64,000 nt of DNA from Streptomyces chattanoogensis (lineage in GTDB: Bacteria; Actinomycetota; Actinomycetes; Streptomycetales; Streptomycetaceae). Under the pieces are notes generated by a model. The model had not been told where the DNA came from. It saw only the letters and a list, made by a program, of their open reading frames with translations, and ran no database searches. Within the stretch, counting starts at the first letter, position 1. Each line of letters begins with the position of its first letter. The DNA lies in assembly GCF_001294335.1 (NCBI RefSeq), contig NZ_LGKG01000001.1, positions 496,001 through 560,000 of the forward strand, given 5' to 3'. This document shows, piece after piece, positions 33,724 to 44,863 of this stretch. The translations under genes were made by a program, and so were the position numbers.

Positions 33724-35387
33724 CGGGTGCCTCCCGTGGTGCGGGGGCCGCCCGGTGCGCCGCCGGGGGCGTGCAGCGGCAGCCGTACGGTGAACCGCGC
33801 GCCGCCCCCGGGCGCCGGGTCCAGGGTGAGGGTGCCGCGGTTACGGCGGACGGCCTGCCGGACGAGGGCGAGCCCCAGGCCGCGGCCCGGCCCGGACTTG
33901 GTGGACCAGCCCCGCCGGAAGATCTCCTCCGTGGCGCCCGCCGCCACGCCGGGGCCGTTGTCGGCAACGCACAGCAGCAGTTCGCCGCCCGCCGCCCGCG
34001 CGGTCACCCGCACGGCAGCGGCGCGTTCCTGCGGCGGTGCGGCGGCGTCGATGGCGTTGTCGATCAGGTTGCCCAGCACCGTCACCAGATCGCGGGCGGG
34101 CAGCCCGGGCGGCAGCACCCCGTCGTCGATCCGGCTGTCGGGGGTCAGCACCAGCTCGACGCCGCGCTCGTTGGCCTGCGCCGCCTTGCCGAGCAGCAGC
34201 GCGGCGAGCACGGGCTCGGCCACCGCGCCGACCACCCGATCGGTCAGCGCCTGCGCCAGCTCCAGCTCGGCGGTCGCGAAGTCCACCGCCTCCTCGGCCC
34301 GCCCCAGCTCGATCAGCGAGACGACGGTGTGCAGCCGGTTGGCGGCCTCGTGCGCCTGCGAACGCAGCGCCTCGGCGAAGCCCCGTACGGAGTCCAACTC
34401 GCCCGACAGCGCCTGGAGTTCGGTGTGATCGCGCAAGGTGACCACGCTGCCGAGCCGCTCGCCGCCGGAGACCGGGGCCGCATTGACGACCAGCACCCGC
34501 TCGGCGGTCAGATGCAGCTCGTCGACCCGGGGGCCGGGCGCCAGCAGCGCCTCGGTCAGCGGCTGCGGCAGCCCCAGCTCCGTGACCGGCAGCCCCACGG
34601 CATCGCCGGACAGCCCGAGCAGCTCCCGCCCGCCGTCGTTGATCAGGGCGACCCGGCGCTGCCCGTCGAGCATCAGCAGCCCCTCGCGTACGGCGTGCAG
34701 CGCGGCCTGGTGGTAGTCGTGCATCCGGCTCAGCTCGGCGGCGTTCATCCCGTGCGTGTGCCGCCGCAGCCGGGCGTTGATGACATACGTCCCGAGCCCG
34801 CCGAGCGCCAGCGCGCCCGCGGCCACCCCGAGCACCGCCAGCACCTGGTCCCGCAGCTGCTCGCTGATCGTCTCGACGGTGATCCCGGCGCTGACCAGGG
34901 CGGTGATCCGGCCGCCCTGCCGGGGATCGTGCACCGGCGCGACGACCCGTGCGGACGGCCCGAGCGTCCCCTGATACGTCTCGGGGAAGATCCGTCCGCG
35001 CAGTGCGGGCCCGGTGTGCCCCAGGTACGTCTTGCCGATCGCCGCCGGATCCGGGTGCGTCCAGCGCGTCCCGTCCGGCGCCATCACCACCACGAAGTCG
35101 ACGCCCGCGTCGCGCCGCAGCCGCTCGGTGTACGGCTGGAGCACAGCCGTCGGATCCTTCGTACGGGCCGCCGCCACCACCACCGGGGAATCGGCGACGG
35201 CGGTGGCCACGGCGGTCGTCTGCCGCCGCGCGGTCGCCGCCGCCTGCCGCTGTGCACTCAGATACGCGAAGAGCGCACAGCCCGCCACCACCACCGCCAC
35301 CAGCACCACCTGCATGGCGAACAGCTGCCCGGCCAGACTGCGCGGGCCGCGCAGCCGCCGGGACGGCCAGGGACGGGGGAGTCGCAT
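33720..35387 (-). CDS. CitA/DcuS-type sensor histidine kinase
   Basis: 555 residues from ATG 35385-35387. Membrane segments at about 23-43 and 181-203 flank an extracellular PAS-like (sCache) domain with GVDFVVVMAPDGTRWTHPDP and GKTYLGHTGP, as in citrate/fumarate sensors. A cytoplasmic PAS domain (about 225-320) follows. The dimerisation helix has histidine 346 in SQAHEAANRLHTV, typical of the CitA class, and the ATPase domain has NLIDNAIDAA and GPGRGLGLAL. It presumably senses an external di- or tricarboxylate and activates dctA through the partner regulator. Confidence 0.93.
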   Translation of the reverse strand: MRLPRPWPSRRLRGPRSLAGQLFAMQVVLVAVVVAGCALFAYLSAQRQAAATARRQTTAVATAVADSPVVVAAARTKDPTAVLQPYTERLRRDAGVDFVVVMAPDGTRWTHPDPAAIGKTYLGHTGPALRGRIFPETYQGTLGPSARVVAPVHDPRQGGRITALVSAGITVETISEQLRDQVLAVLGVAAGALALGGLGTYVINARLRRHTHGMNAAELSRMHDYHQAALHAVREGLLMLDGQRRVALINDGGRELLGLSGDAVGLPVTELGLPQPLTEALLAPGPRVDELHLTAERVLVVNAAPVSGGERLGSVVTLRDHTELQALSGELDSVRGFAEALRSQAHEAANRLHTVVSLIELGRAEEAVDFATAELELAQALTDRVVGAVAEPVLAALLLGKAAQANERGVELVLTPDSRIDDGVLPPGLPARDLVTVLGNLIDNAIDAAAPPQERAAAVRVTARAAGGELLLCVADNGPGVAAGATEEIFRRGWSTKSGPGRGLGLALVRQAVRRNRGTLTLDPAPGGGARFTVRLPLHAPGGAPGGPRTTGGTR

Positions 35388-35561
35388 ACAGAACAGTCTG
35401 CACGGTCACTTTCCCGGCGGCCCGCACGGTGCGCACGCGCACTTTTCCCGTGAACGAAATGCACGTAAGGGTGACGGGCGCCACAGCGGCGTGCATAGTC
35501 GCCGGGACGTTGCGCACCTGAGCCGCAGACCAGCGCACAGCCGTAACCCGAGGAGGCAGCC
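35388..35561. promoter_or_regulatory. Divergent promoter region, kinase operon / dctA
   Basis: 174 bp between divergent starts. It contains several copies of GCACG (for example within GCACGGTC, GCACGGTG, GCACGCGC and GCACGTAA), which may be half-sites for the CitB-type regulator. No strong palindrome was found. Confidence 0.35.
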
Positions 35562-36968
35562 GTGGCTGCACAGACCCCGCCGTCCGGGGGCACCACCGCG
35601 GAGACCGCACCACACAAGCGGGACCGGACCCACTATCTCTACATCGCCGTGATCGGCGCGGTGCTGCTCGGCGTCATCGTGGGCTTTGCCGCCCCCGGTG
35701 TCGCCGTCCAGCTCAAACCGCTCGGCACCGGTTTTGTGAGCCTCATCAAGATGATGATTTCGCCGGTCATCTTCTGCACCATCGTGCTCGGCGTCGGCTC
35801 GGTCCGTAAGGCCGCCAAGGTCGGTGCGGTCGGCGGGCTGGCGCTCGGCTACTTCATGGTGATGTCCACCGTCGCGCTGGCCATCGGCCTGGTCGTCGGC
35901 AATATCCTCGAGCCCGGGTCGGGCCTGCATCTGACGGAGACCGTCCGGCACGCGGGCCAGGCGCAGACCGCGGGCGGCCACGAGTCGACCGCCGACTTCC
36001 TGCTCGGCATCATCCCCACCACCCTGGTCTCCGCCTTCACCCAGGGCGAGGTGCTGCAGACGCTGCTGGTGGCGCTGCTGGCCGGCTTCGGACTGCAGGC
36101 GCTGGGCGCGGCCGGCGAGCCGGTGCTGCGGGGCGTCGGGCACCTCCAGAAGCTGGTGTTCCGGATGCTCGCCATGATCATGTGGGTGGCGCCGGTGGGT
36201 GCCTTCGGCGCCATCGCGGCGGTCGTCGGCGAGACCGGGCTGGATGCGCTGAAGTCCCTGGCCATCATCATGGCCGGCTTCTACCTCACCTGCCTGCTGT
36301 TCGTGATCGTGGTGCTCGGTACGGTGCTCCGCCTCGTCGCGGGCGTCAACATCTTCTTGCTGCTGAGGTATCTGGCCCGCGAATTCCTGCTGATCCTGTC
36401 CACCTCGTCGTCGGAGTCGGCGCTCCCCAGGCTGATCGCGAAGATGGAGCACCTGGGCGTCAGCAAGCCGGTGGTCGGCATCACCGTCCCCACCGGCTAC
36501 AGCTTCAACCTGGACGGCACCGCCATCTATCTGACGATGTCCTCGCTGTACGTCGCCGAGGCGATGGGCAAGCCGCTCTCGCTCGGCGAGCAGCTCTCGC
36601 TCCTCCTCTTCATGATCATCGCGTCGAAGGGCGCGGCGGGCGTCACCGGCGCGGGCCTGGCCACACTGGCCGGCGGCCTCCAGTCGCACCGGCCCGAACT
36701 GGTCGACGGCGTCGGGCTGATCGTCGGCATCGACCGCTTCATGAGCGAGGCGCGGGCGCTGACGAACTATGCGGGCAATGCGGTGGCGACCGTCCTGGTC
36801 GGCACCTGGACCAAGGAGATCGACAAGGCGCGGATGGCCGAGGTGCTGGCCGGGCGACTGCCGTTTGCCGAGACGGCGTCGGCCGACGACGGCGGGGCGC
36901 CACCGGTGGCGGACGGGGGCGTTGTCGGGCCGCGGGGAGGTGGCGCGAAGTCGTCCGCCTCTGTCTGA
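35562..36968 (+). CDS. dctA: C4-dicarboxylate:cation symporter DctA
   Basis: 468 residues from GTG 35562, with GAGGCAG upstream. It belongs to the DAACS family. The family hallmarks are present: the serine-rich reentrant loop STSSSESALPRL, the TVPTGYSFNLDGTAIYLTM helix and the second loop ASKGAAGVTGAGLATLA. It imports succinate, fumarate or malate using the ion gradient. Direct divergence from a CitA/CitB-type two-component system indicates substrate-induced expression. The last 35 residues are Gly/Ala-rich and variable. Confidence 0.94.
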   Translation: MAAQTPPSGGTTAETAPHKRDRTHYLYIAVIGAVLLGVIVGFAAPGVAVQLKPLGTGFVSLIKMMISPVIFCTIVLGVGSVRKAAKVGAVGGLALGYFMVMSTVALAIGLVVGNILEPGSGLHLTETVRHAGQAQTAGGHESTADFLLGIIPTTLVSAFTQGEVLQTLLVALLAGFGLQALGAAGEPVLRGVGHLQKLVFRMLAMIMWVAPVGAFGAIAAVVGETGLDALKSLAIIMAGFYLTCLLFVIVVLGTVLRLVAGVNIFLLLRYLAREFLLILSTSSSESALPRLIAKMEHLGVSKPVVGITVPTGYSFNLDGTAIYLTMSSLYVAEAMGKPLSLGEQLSLLLFMIIASKGAAGVTGAGLATLAGGLQSHRPELVDGVGLIVGIDRFMSEARALTNYAGNAVATVLVGTWTKEIDKARMAEVLAGRLPFAETASADDGGAPPVADGGVVGPRGGGAKSSASV

Positions 36969-36981
36969 CGGACCGTTGTGC

Positions 36982-37011
36982 CTGGGGGCGGGCTGCTACG
37001 CCCGCCCCCAG
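36982..37011. terminator. Terminator hairpin, dctA / glgB
   Basis: Perfect 12-bp stem CTGGGGGCGGGC with complement at 37000-37011, loop TGCTAC, just after dctA and before converging glgB. Confidence 0.75.
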
Positions 37012-37060
37012 CGGCCTCTTCCCCCGCTGCCCGCCGCCAGGCGCAACGGCGAGACGTCAC

Positions 37061-37082
37061 ACGGCGCCGCAGACGACAACGT
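37061..37082. repeat. Intergenic 22-bp repeat, copy 2
   Basis: Identical to 6624-6645. Located in the 136-bp gap between the dctA stop and the glgB stop. See copy 1. Confidence 0.7.
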
Positions 37083-37104
37083 ACGGCCGAAGCCAAGCAC
37101 AGCG

Positions 37105-39402
37105 TCACGCAGGGAGAAACCACACCGTGGCCAACGGCGGCAGCACAGCCACCAGCGAGGCCTCCCGGCCATTCCACGGCACCGGCTCCGACTTCAGCGG
37201 TTCCGGGTTGGTGACGCCGCTCCCGCCGTAGCGCAGCGCATCCGTGTTGAGGACCTCGTCCCAGGCCGGCACATGCCCGGGGACGCCCAGCCGGTACGCG
37301 TGGCGGACGACGGGGGAGAAGTTGGTGACCGAGACGAGAGGGGTGCCGTCGGCCGCGTGGCGGAGGAAGGAGAAGACGTTGTCGTCGGCGGCGTCGCCGT
37401 CGATCCAGGAGAAGCCGGCCGGGTCGGTGTCGCGTTCCCACAGCGCCGGCGTCCCGGCGTAGCGGCGGTTCAGGTCGCGCACGAGATCGCGTACGCCCCG
37501 GTGGTCCGGCTCCGCCTCGTAGGCGGGGTCCAGCAGCCACCAGTCCGGGCCATGGCTCTCCGCCCACTCCGCGCCCTGGGCGAACTCCTGCCCCATGAAG
37601 AGGAGTTGCTTGCCGGGGTGGGCCCACATGTAGCCCAGGTAGGCGCGGTGGGTGGCACGCTGCTGCCACCAGTCGCCGGGCATCTTCGACACCAGCGACC
37701 GTTTGCCGTGCACCACCTCGTCGTGGGAGATCGGCAGCACGTAGTTCTCGGAATAGGCGTAGATCATGGAGAAGGTCATCTCGCCGTGGTGGTACTTGCG
37801 GTGCACCGGCTCCTTGGACGCATAGACGAGGGAGTCGTGCATCCAGCCCATGTTCCACTTCAGACCGAAGCCCAGACCGCCGAAGCCGCCGGGCCCCACG
37901 TGGTGCGTGGCACGGGTGACGCCGTCCCAGGCAGTCGACTCCTCGGCGATGGTGACGACGCCGGGGCAGCGGCGGTAGACGGTTGCGTTCATCTCCTGCA
38001 GAAACGCCACCGCGTCCAGGTTCTCCCGGCCGCCGTGGATGTTCGGGGTCCAGCCGCCGTCCTCGCGGGAGTAGTCGAGGTAGAGCATGGAGGCGACGGC
38101 GTCCACGCGCAGGCCGTCGATGTGGAACTCCTCGCACCAGTAGACGGCGTTGGCGACCAGGAAGTTACGGACCTCGGTGCGGCCGTAGTCGAACTCCAGG
38201 GTGCCCCAGTCCGGGTGCGCGGCCCGTGCCGGGTCCTGGTGCTCGTACAGCGGACGCCCGTCGAACTCCGCCAGCGCCCAGTCGTCGCGCGGGAAGTGCG
38301 CCGGCACCCAGTCCATCAGCACGCCGATACCGGCCCGGTGCAGCGCGTCGACGAGGTACCGGAAGTCGTCCGGTGCGCCCATCCGTGCGGTGGGTGCGTA
38401 GAAGCCGGTGACCTGATAGCCCCAGGAGCCGCCGAAGGGGTGCTCGGAGACCGGCATGAATTCGACGTGGGTGAAGCCCAGGTCCTTGATGTATGCGGGG
38501 AGCTGGGCGGCCAGCTGGCGGTAGGTGAGGCCGGGGCGCCAGGAGGGGAGGTGGACCTCGTAGACGGAGAACGGCGCCTGGTGGACGGGGCGCTCGCCGC
38601 GCCGCGCCATCCAGTCGGCGTCCTTCCAGTGGTAGTGCGACTCCTCCACGACGGAGGCGTTGGCCGGCGGGCACTCCGTCCGCCGGGCCATCGGGTCGGC
38701 GCGCAGGGTCTTCGAGCCGTCCGGCCGGGTGATCTCGAACTTGTAGAGCTCGCCCTCGCCGATGCCCGGGACGAACAGCTCCCAGACGCCGGAGGAGCCC
38801 AGCGAGCGCATCGGGTGGGCCGTGCCGTCCCAGAAGTTGAAGTTGCCGACGATCCGGACTCCTTGGGCGTTGGGCGCCCAGACGGTGAAGCGGGTGCCGG
38901 TCACGCCCTGGTGGTCCATGGGCCGCGCACCCAGTGCCCGCCACAGCTGCTCGTGCCGGCCCTCGGAGAAGAGATGCAGGTCGAGTTCGCCGACCGCGGG
39001 CAGGAAGCGGTACGCGTCGCGCACCGTCACCGTGCTGTCCTCGTACTCCACCAGCAGCTCGTAGTCCGGGATCCTGCGCAGCGGCAGCACCCCGGCGAAC
39101 AGCCCGTCCCCCTCGGCGTGGAGGGTGGCGCGCAGCCCCTTCGCCACGACGGTGACGGACACGGCGTACGGCCGAAGGACCCGGAAGAGCAGCCCGCTGC
39201 GCACCGGGTGCGCGCCGAGCAGCCCGTGCGGATCGTGATGGGCGCCGCCCAGCAGCCGGATCCGGTCCTCGTCGGCGAGCGGGGCGGCGGGCCGCACCCC
39301 ACGGCTGCTGGCCTTGGGTTTCGCCGTGCGGGAGGCGGGGGCCGGGCGGGCGGCCCGGCCTGGCGAGGGGTCCGGGGCGGTGGGCGACGGGCGGGCGGTC
39401 AC
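37105..39402 (-). CDS. glgB: 1,4-alpha-glucan branching enzyme
   Basis: 765 residues from GTG 39400-39402, with GAGGAGG upstream. It cuts alpha-1,4 chains and rejoins them as alpha-1,6 branches. A Pro/Ala-rich lead of about 40 residues is followed by two N-terminal beta domains (CBM48 near 150-250), then the GH13 barrel with [12 protein letters not shown], nucleophile aspartate in GLRVDAVAS, glutamate in [11 protein letters not shown] and [11 protein letters not shown]. The final gene of the GlgE-pathway cluster, it branches the chains that GlgE extends. Confidence 0.96.
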   Translation of the reverse strand: MTARPSPTAPDPSPGRAARPAPASRTAKPKASSRGVRPAAPLADEDRIRLLGGAHHDPHGLLGAHPVRSGLLFRVLRPYAVSVTVVAKGLRATLHAEGDGLFAGVLPLRRIPDYELLVEYEDSTVTVRDAYRFLPAVGELDLHLFSEGRHEQLWRALGARPMDHQGVTGTRFTVWAPNAQGVRIVGNFNFWDGTAHPMRSLGSSGVWELFVPGIGEGELYKFEITRPDGSKTLRADPMARRTECPPANASVVEESHYHWKDADWMARRGERPVHQAPFSVYEVHLPSWRPGLTYRQLAAQLPAYIKDLGFTHVEFMPVSEHPFGGSWGYQVTGFYAPTARMGAPDDFRYLVDALHRAGIGVLMDWVPAHFPRDDWALAEFDGRPLYEHQDPARAAHPDWGTLEFDYGRTEVRNFLVANAVYWCEEFHIDGLRVDAVASMLYLDYSREDGGWTPNIHGGRENLDAVAFLQEMNATVYRRCPGVVTIAEESTAWDGVTRATHHVGPGGFGGLGFGLKWNMGWMHDSLVYASKEPVHRKYHHGEMTFSMIYAYSENYVLPISHDEVVHGKRSLVSKMPGDWWQQRATHRAYLGYMWAHPGKQLLFMGQEFAQGAEWAESHGPDWWLLDPAYEAEPDHRGVRDLVRDLNRRYAGTPALWERDTDPAGFSWIDGDAADDNVFSFLRHAADGTPLVSVTNFSPVVRHAYRLGVPGHVPAWDEVLNTDALRYGGSGVTNPEPLKSEPVPWNGREASLVAVLPPLATVWFLPA

Positions 39403-39477
39403 GTGAGGTGCCTCCTCAGGGCGGGGCGGGGCATCGTTCGGAGCACGGGGGCCGGGGGGAACGCGGGAAGCACGGGC

Positions 39478-40920
39478 TCAGTCACCCGCCGCCAGCCGTC
39501 GGACGGCGGCCATCGGAACGGGCAGCCAGTCCGGCCGGTGCCGCGCCTCGTACAGCACCTCGTACACGGCCTTGTCGGTCTCGTACGCGCGCATCAGCGC
39601 GGGCGCCGAGCGCGGGTCGAGCCCGCCGGCCTCGGCGTAGCCCAGGCAGTAGGCGTCGCGGGTGTGCCGCGCCCACTCCAGCGACCAGGGGTCACCGCCG
39701 GCCGGCCCGCTGCGCGCCGCGTAGTCGAAGGACCGCAGCATGGCGGCGACATCGCGCAGCGCGGGCTGGAGCCGGCGGCGCTCCGCCAGGGGCCGGGCCG
39801 GTTCACCCTCGAAGTCGATCAGCGACCAGCGGCCCGCACCGGGTGAGCGCAGGGTCTGGCCCAGATGCAGATCGCCGTGGATGCGCTGGGCGGCCCAGCC
39901 GCGCCCGTCCCGGCCGACGCCGGCCAGCGCGTCGAACGACGCCCGCAACCGGTCGCGGTAGGGCTGGAGCACCGGCACCGCGCGGGCGGTGGCCTCCAGC
40001 CGCGCGGTCATCCGGGCGGCGACGGCGGCCAGCTGCGGGCCGTGCAGCTCGGTCGTCGGCAGCGTCTGTGCGAGCGCGGTGTGCACCTCGGCGGTGGCAT
40101 GGCCGAGCGCCCGCGCCGGGCCGGTGAAGTCGGCCCGTGCGGCCAGCGCGTCGAGCGCCAGCCGCCAGCCGTCCGAGGAGCCCGGAAGATACTGCTGGAG
40201 GACGCCCAGGGTGGTCGGCTCGCCGCCCTCCTCGGCGGCCTCCGTCTCCAACCACGCCACCGGTGCGGGCACCCGCGCGCACCGGGCGGCGGTGAGCGCG
40301 CGGGGCAGCTCCAGGTCCGGGTTGATGCCGGGCGCAATGCGCCGGAAGATCTTCAGGATGTACGCATCCCCGTACACGATCGAGGAGTTGGACTGCTCGG
40401 CGGTGACCGGCCGGGCCGGCAGTCCGGAGGGCGGGCCGGCGCCCGGCTCGCGGCCGAAGCGCAGCGCACCGATCCGGCCGGGCATCCGCAGCCGCTCCAG
40501 CAGCAGTCCGCACAGCCGGTTGTCGAGCAGCGCGTCATAGACGGTCCGGCCGCGCAGCGGACCGCCGGCGGGACGGCCGATCGCGGCGGGCGCCAGCCGC
40601 GGCGGCAGCGCCGGATGCACGCCGAGCAGCAGCTGATAGCAGTCACCCGCGACGGCCGCCCGGCTCGGCGGCACGGGCTGCTGGGCCCGCACCAGCAGCT
40701 GCAGTATTCCCGGTGCGGTCCCCTCGGCGGTGCACGACAGCAGTTCGGTCGCCGAGACCAGCGAGAAGCCGGTGATCAGCCGTCCCTTGCCGGCGAACCA
40801 GCGCTGGCGGGGCACCCATTCCGCGAGCAGGGGTGCGAGCGACGACAGCAGATCGGGGGCGGTGACGAGCGGACGGTCCGGTGTCTTTCGGGTGGCACGG
40901 GTCGAGGCGGTCTCCGACAT
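39478..40920 (-). CDS. mak: Maltokinase (Pep2/Mak)
   Basis: 480 residues from ATG 40918-40920, after AAAGGACG. It phosphorylates maltose to maltose 1-phosphate, the GlgE substrate. It has a two-lobed kinase-like fold: N-terminal cap with RQRWFAGKGRLI, SNSSIVYGDAYILKIFRR, then the catalytic loop RIHGDLHLGQTL and metal-binding LIDFEGEPARPL. In this cluster it stands between treS and glgB. A terminator lies between treS and this gene, so it may have its own promoter within 40921-41056. Confidence 0.94.
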   Translation of the reverse strand: MSETASTRATRKTPDRPLVTAPDLLSSLAPLLAEWVPRQRWFAGKGRLITGFSLVSATELLSCTAEGTAPGILQLLVRAQQPVPPSRAAVAGDCYQLLLGVHPALPPRLAPAAIGRPAGGPLRGRTVYDALLDNRLCGLLLERLRMPGRIGALRFGREPGAGPPSGLPARPVTAEQSNSSIVYGDAYILKIFRRIAPGINPDLELPRALTAARCARVPAPVAWLETEAAEEGGEPTTLGVLQQYLPGSSDGWRLALDALAARADFTGPARALGHATAEVHTALAQTLPTTELHGPQLAAVAARMTARLEATARAVPVLQPYRDRLRASFDALAGVGRDGRGWAAQRIHGDLHLGQTLRSPGAGRWSLIDFEGEPARPLAERRRLQPALRDVAAMLRSFDYAARSGPAGGDPWSLEWARHTRDAYCLGYAEAGGLDPRSAPALMRAYETDKAVYEVLYEARHRPDWLPVPMAAVRRLAAGD

Positions 40921-41000
40921 GGCGTCGCGTCCTTTCCCCGGGCACACGACAGATAGCCCAAAGTGTCCCGGAATGCGGCCTTGACTGTGCGGCGGCGCGG

Positions 41001-41014
41001 TGGGGGTACCCCCA
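41001..41014. repeat. 14-bp palindrome TGGGGGTACCCCCA
   Basis: Exact palindrome in the treS-mak gap, about 80 bp upstream of mak. May be an operator or a chance GC-rich hairpin. Confidence 0.35.
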
Positions 41015-41056
41015 GACGGAGGTCCGGGGAGTGTGCCCGGCCGAAAGGTCAGAAAA

Positions 41057-41088
41057 CGCCCGTACGCGCGTGCGGCCGCGTACGGGCG
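41057..41088 (-). terminator. Intrinsic terminator after treS
   Basis: On the minus strand the stem CGCCCGTACGCG pairs perfectly across an 8-nt loop and is followed by TTTTCT. It lies 54 bp downstream of the treS stop and 137 bp before mak, inside the gene cluster. Confidence 0.85.
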
Positions 41089-41141
41089 GATTTCGGGGGA
41101 GCCCGTGCCCGGTGGGGCGGCTCTGCGGTGCGGCGGTTCCG

Positions 41142-42863
41142 TCAGGCGGCGGGGTTCTTGCGCAGCCGGAACCAGTAGAAGCCGTGGCCCGCGAGGGTGA
41201 GCAGGTACGGCAGTTCGCCGATGGGCGGGAAGCGGACGCCACCGATCAGTTCGACCGGGTGGCGGCCGCTGAACGCCTGCAGATCCAGCTCCGTCGGCTG
41301 CGCGAAACGCGAGAAGTTGTTCACACACAGCACCAGGTCGTCGTCCGCGCCGCCGGTACCGGGCGATTCCCGCAGGTAGGCGAGGACCGCCGGGTTGCTG
41401 GAGGGCAGCTCGGTGTAGCTGCCGAGCCCGAACGCCGGGTTCTGCTTCCGGATCTCGATCATCCGGCGGGTCCAGTGCAGCAGCGACGACGGCGAACTCA
41501 TCGCCGCCTCGACATTGGTGACCTGATAGCCGTAGACCGGATCCATGATGGTCGGCAGCGAGAGCCGGCCCGGGTCGCAGGAGGAGAATCCGGCGTTGCG
41601 GTCCGGCGTCCACTGCATCGGGGTGCGCACCGCATCGCGGTCCCCGAGCCAGATGTTGTCGCCCATGCCGATCTCGTCGCCGTAATAGAGAATCGGCGAA
41701 CCGGGGAGCGAGAGCAGCAGCGCGGTGAAGAGCTCGATCTGGTTGCGGTCGTTGTCGAGCAGCGGGGCCAGCCGCCGGCGGATGCCGATGTTGGCGCGCA
41801 TCCGCGGGTCCTTGGCGTATTCCGCGTACATGTAGTCACGCTCTTCGTCCGTGACCATTTCGAGGGTCAGCTCGTCGTGGTTGCGAAGGAAGATGCCCCA
41901 CTGGCAGCCGGACGGAATCGCCGGGGTCTTGGCGAGGATTTCCGATACCGGATAGCGTGATTCGCGGCGTACCGCCATGAAGATCCGGGGCATGACCGGG
42001 AAATGGAATGCCATATGGCATTCGTCGCCGCCCACGGCGTAGTCGCCGAAGTAGTCGACGACGTCCTCCGGCCACTGATTCGCCTCGGCGAGCAGCACGG
42101 TGTCCGGGTAATGCATGTCGATCTCGGCGCGCACCCGCTTGAGGAACGCGTGCGAGGCGGGCAGATTCTCGCAGTTGGTGCCCTCCTCGGCGTAGAGATA
42201 CGGCACCGCGTCCAGCCGGAAGCCGTCGATGCCCAGGTCGAGCCAGAACCGCAGCGCGGAGATCATCTCCTCCTGGACCGCCGGGTTCTCGTAGTTGAGA
42301 TCCGGCTGATGGGAGAAGAAACGGTGCCAGTAGTACTGCTTGCGCACCGGATCGAAGGTCCAGTTGGACGCCTCGGTGTCGACGAAGATGATCCGGGCAT
42401 CGGCGTACTGCTTGTCGTCGTCCGCCCAGACGTAATAGTCGCCGTACGGCCCTTCCGGGTCGGTACGCGACTCCTGGAACCACGGGTGCTGATCGCTGGT
42501 GTGGTTCATCACCATATCGATGATGACCCGCATACCGCGGTGGTGTGCGGCGTCCACGAATTCCACGAAATCGGCCAGATCGCCGAATTCGGGGAGCACC
42601 GAGTTGTAGTCGGAGACATCGTATCCGCCGTCCCGCAGAGGGGATTTGAAGAACGGCGGCAGCCACAGGCAGTCCACCCCCAGCCATTGCAGATAGTCGA
42701 GCTTCGCCGTGATGCCCTTGAGATCCCCGACGCCGTCGCCGTTGCTGTCCTGGAACGAGCGCACCAGGACTTCGTAGAAGACGGCCCGTTTGAACCAGTC
42801 GGGATCGCGGTCCTTCGCCGGTGTGTCCTCGAACGTGTCGGGGACGGGCTCATTGACGATCAA
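41142..42863 (-). CDS. treS: Trehalose synthase (maltose alpha-D-glucosyltransferase)
   Basis: 573 residues from TTG 42861-42863, preceded by GGAGG at 9 nt and overlapping the glgE stop as TTGA. It interconverts trehalose and maltose. GH13 motifs: [16 protein letters not shown], nucleophile in [10 protein letters not shown], acid in [11 protein letters not shown] and [12 protein letters not shown]. No fused maltokinase is present, unlike some actinobacteria; the kinase is separate (39478). The route trehalose-maltose-maltose 1-phosphate-glucan is encoded by this cluster. Confidence 0.96.
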   Translation of the reverse strand: MIVNEPVPDTFEDTPAKDRDPDWFKRAVFYEVLVRSFQDSNGDGVGDLKGITAKLDYLQWLGVDCLWLPPFFKSPLRDGGYDVSDYNSVLPEFGDLADFVEFVDAAHHRGMRVIIDMVMNHTSDQHPWFQESRTDPEGPYGDYYVWADDDKQYADARIIFVDTEASNWTFDPVRKQYYWHRFFSHQPDLNYENPAVQEEMISALRFWLDLGIDGFRLDAVPYLYAEEGTNCENLPASHAFLKRVRAEIDMHYPDTVLLAEANQWPEDVVDYFGDYAVGGDECHMAFHFPVMPRIFMAVRRESRYPVSEILAKTPAIPSGCQWGIFLRNHDELTLEMVTDEERDYMYAEYAKDPRMRANIGIRRRLAPLLDNDRNQIELFTALLLSLPGSPILYYGDEIGMGDNIWLGDRDAVRTPMQWTPDRNAGFSSCDPGRLSLPTIMDPVYGYQVTNVEAAMSSPSSLLHWTRRMIEIRKQNPAFGLGSYTELPSSNPAVLAYLRESPGTGGADDDLVLCVNNFSRFAQPTELDLQAFSGRHPVELIGGVRFPPIGELPYLLTLAGHGFYWFRLRKNPAA

Positions 42864-44863
42864 TTGGGTGACCCTCCGATCGGTGAGGACGGTCGCAGTG
42901 ACAGCACATGAGCGGGCGCGGGCGCACGGCCCGGCTCCAGGCGCACATAGTTGTCCCTGCCCCAGTGGTAGGTGTCGCCGGTGAGCTCGTCGCGCACCGG
43001 CAAGGAATCGTGCCGGCCGAGGCCGAGTTCCGGCATGTCCAACGACACCGTCGCCTCGTGGGTGTGGTGCGGATCGAGGTTGACCACTGTGAGCACCGTG
43101 TCGGCCCCGTCCCCGTGCCCCGAACGCTTGGAGTACGCGATCACGGAATCGTTGTCGACGTGGTGGAAGTGCAGGTTGCGCAGCTGCTGGAGCGCGGGGT
43201 GCCGGCGCCGGATGCGGTTGAGCGCCGTGATGAGCGGGGCGATGGTACGCCCTTCACGGGCCGCCGCATCCCAGTCGCGGGGCCGCAGTTGGTACTTCTC
43301 CGAGTCCAGGTACTCCTCGCTCCCCGGGCGCAGCGCGGTCGCCTCGCACAGCTCGTAACCTGCGTAGACGCCCCACGTCGGGGAGAGCGTGGCGGCCAGC
43401 ACGGCGCGTGCCTCGAAGGCCGCGCGGCCGCCGTCCTGGAGATAGGCGTGCAGGATGTCCGGGGTGTTGACGAAGAAATTCGGCCGCAGGTAGTCGGCGC
43501 TCTCACCGGACAGTTCGGTGAGGTACGCGGTGAGTTCCCGCTTGGTGTTGCGCCAGGTGAAGTAGGTGTACGACTGGTGGAAGCCGATCTGGGCGAGGGT
43601 GTGCAGCATCGCGGGACGGGTGAACGCCTCGGCGAGAAAGAGGACATCGGGGTCGGTGCGGCCGATGTCGGCGAGCACCTTCTCCCAGAACACCACCGGC
43701 TTGGTGTGCGGGTTGTCGACGCGGAAGATCCGTACGCCCTTGGCCATCCAGAAGCGCAGCAGCCGCTCCGTCTCGCGCACCAGCCCGCGGAAGTCGGTGT
43801 CGAAGGCGATGGGGTAGATGTCCTGGTACTTCTTCGGCGGGTTCTCCGCGTACGCGACGGAGCCGTCGGCGCGGTGGTGGAACCACTGCGGGCGCTGCTC
43901 GACCCAGGGGTGGTCGGGGGAGCACTGGAGGGCGAAGTCCAGGGCCACTTCCATCCGCAGCTCGCGGGCGGTGCGCACGAAGTGGTCGAAGTCCTCGAAG
44001 GTGCCCAGGTCCGGATGGAGGGCGTCATGGCCGCCGTCGGCGGAGCCGATCGCCCAGGGGGAGCCGACGTCGTCCGGTCCCGCGGACAGCGCGTTGTTGG
44101 GGCCCTTGCGGAAGGCGGTCCCGATCGGATGCACGGGCGGCAGATAGACGACGTCGAAGCCCATGGCGGCGACCGCGGGCAGCCGTTCGGCGGCGGTGCG
44201 CAGGGTGCCGCTGATGACACTGCCGTCCGGGGCGGTGATCGCGCCCTCGGAGCGCGGGAAGAGCTCGTACCACGAGCCGTACAGGGCCCGTTGGCGCTCG
44301 ACGACCAGCGGCATCGGCCGGGAGACGGTGAGCAGCTCACGCAGCGGATGGCGGTCGAGGGCGCCGGTGACCTCGGGGTCCAGGGCGGCGGCGAGGCGGG
44401 CGGCGGCGGGGAGCCGGCCGTTGCGCAGCGCGTCCACGGCGCCGAGCACCGCCTCGCGGCCGTCGCTCTTGGGCACGTCGGCGGCGGCCCGTTCGTGCAG
44501 TGCGGCGCCCTCGGCGAGCACCAGCTCGGTGTCGATGTCCGCCGGGATCTTGACGGCGGCATGCCGTCGCCAGGTGGTGAGCGGATCGGACCAGGCCTCG
44601 ACCGTGTAGGTCCAGCGGCCCTCGATGGCGGGGGTGACCTCGGCGGTCCACCGGTCGGTGCCGGGCGCGGCCTCGCGCATCGGCGTCCAGGGGCCGCAGC
44701 GGCCGGCGGGGTTGCGCAGCACCACGTTCGCGGCGACCGCGTCATGTCCTTCCCGGAACACGGTGGCCGAGACCTCGACGCTCTCGCCGACCACCGCCTT
44801 CGCCGGGCGGCGGCCGCAGTCGATCTGCGGGCGGATGTCCAGTACAGGGATGCGACCGATCAT
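42860..44863 (-). CDS. glgE: Alpha-1,4-glucan:maltose-1-phosphate maltosyltransferase
   Basis: 667 residues from ATG 44861-44863. It adds maltose units from maltose 1-phosphate to alpha-1,4-glucan. An N-terminal domain (about 1-120, [19 protein letters not shown]) precedes the GH13_3 barrel with [17 protein letters not shown], nucleophile aspartate in [15 protein letters not shown] and acid in [12 protein letters not shown]. First gene of the cluster. In S. coelicolor I recall glgP lying divergently next to glgE; here that place holds decayed two-component genes instead. Confidence 0.96.
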   Translation of the reverse strand: MIGRIPVLDIRPQIDCGRRPAKAVVGESVEVSATVFREGHDAVAANVVLRNPAGRCGPWTPMREAAPGTDRWTAEVTPAIEGRWTYTVEAWSDPLTTWRRHAAVKIPADIDTELVLAEGAALHERAAADVPKSDGREAVLGAVDALRNGRLPAAARLAAALDPEVTGALDRHPLRELLTVSRPMPLVVERQRALYGSWYELFPRSEGAITAPDGSVISGTLRTAAERLPAVAAMGFDVVYLPPVHPIGTAFRKGPNNALSAGPDDVGSPWAIGSADGGHDALHPDLGTFEDFDHFVRTARELRMEVALDFALQCSPDHPWVEQRPQWFHHRADGSVAYAENPPKKYQDIYPIAFDTDFRGLVRETERLLRFWMAKGVRIFRVDNPHTKPVVFWEKVLADIGRTDPDVLFLAEAFTRPAMLHTLAQIGFHQSYTYFTWRNTKRELTAYLTELSGESADYLRPNFFVNTPDILHAYLQDGGRAAFEARAVLAATLSPTWGVYAGYELCEATALRPGSEEYLDSEKYQLRPRDWDAAAREGRTIAPLITALNRIRRRHPALQQLRNLHFHHVDNDSVIAYSKRSGHGDGADTVLTVVNLDPHHTHEATVSLDMPELGLGRHDSLPVRDELTGDTYHWGRDNYVRLEPGRAPAPAHVLSLRPSSPIGGSPN

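Noticed and set aside
37108..37121. GGGAGAAACC also follows the other copy of the 22-bp repeat (6647-6656), which seemed to extend the repeat
   Set aside because: At the second site it is the coding end of glgB, so the match is probably coincidence.
41001..41014. TGGGGGTACCCCCA as a strong operator
   Set aside because: Simple G/C runs around a KpnI core arise easily in this composition; listed only as a weak repeat.
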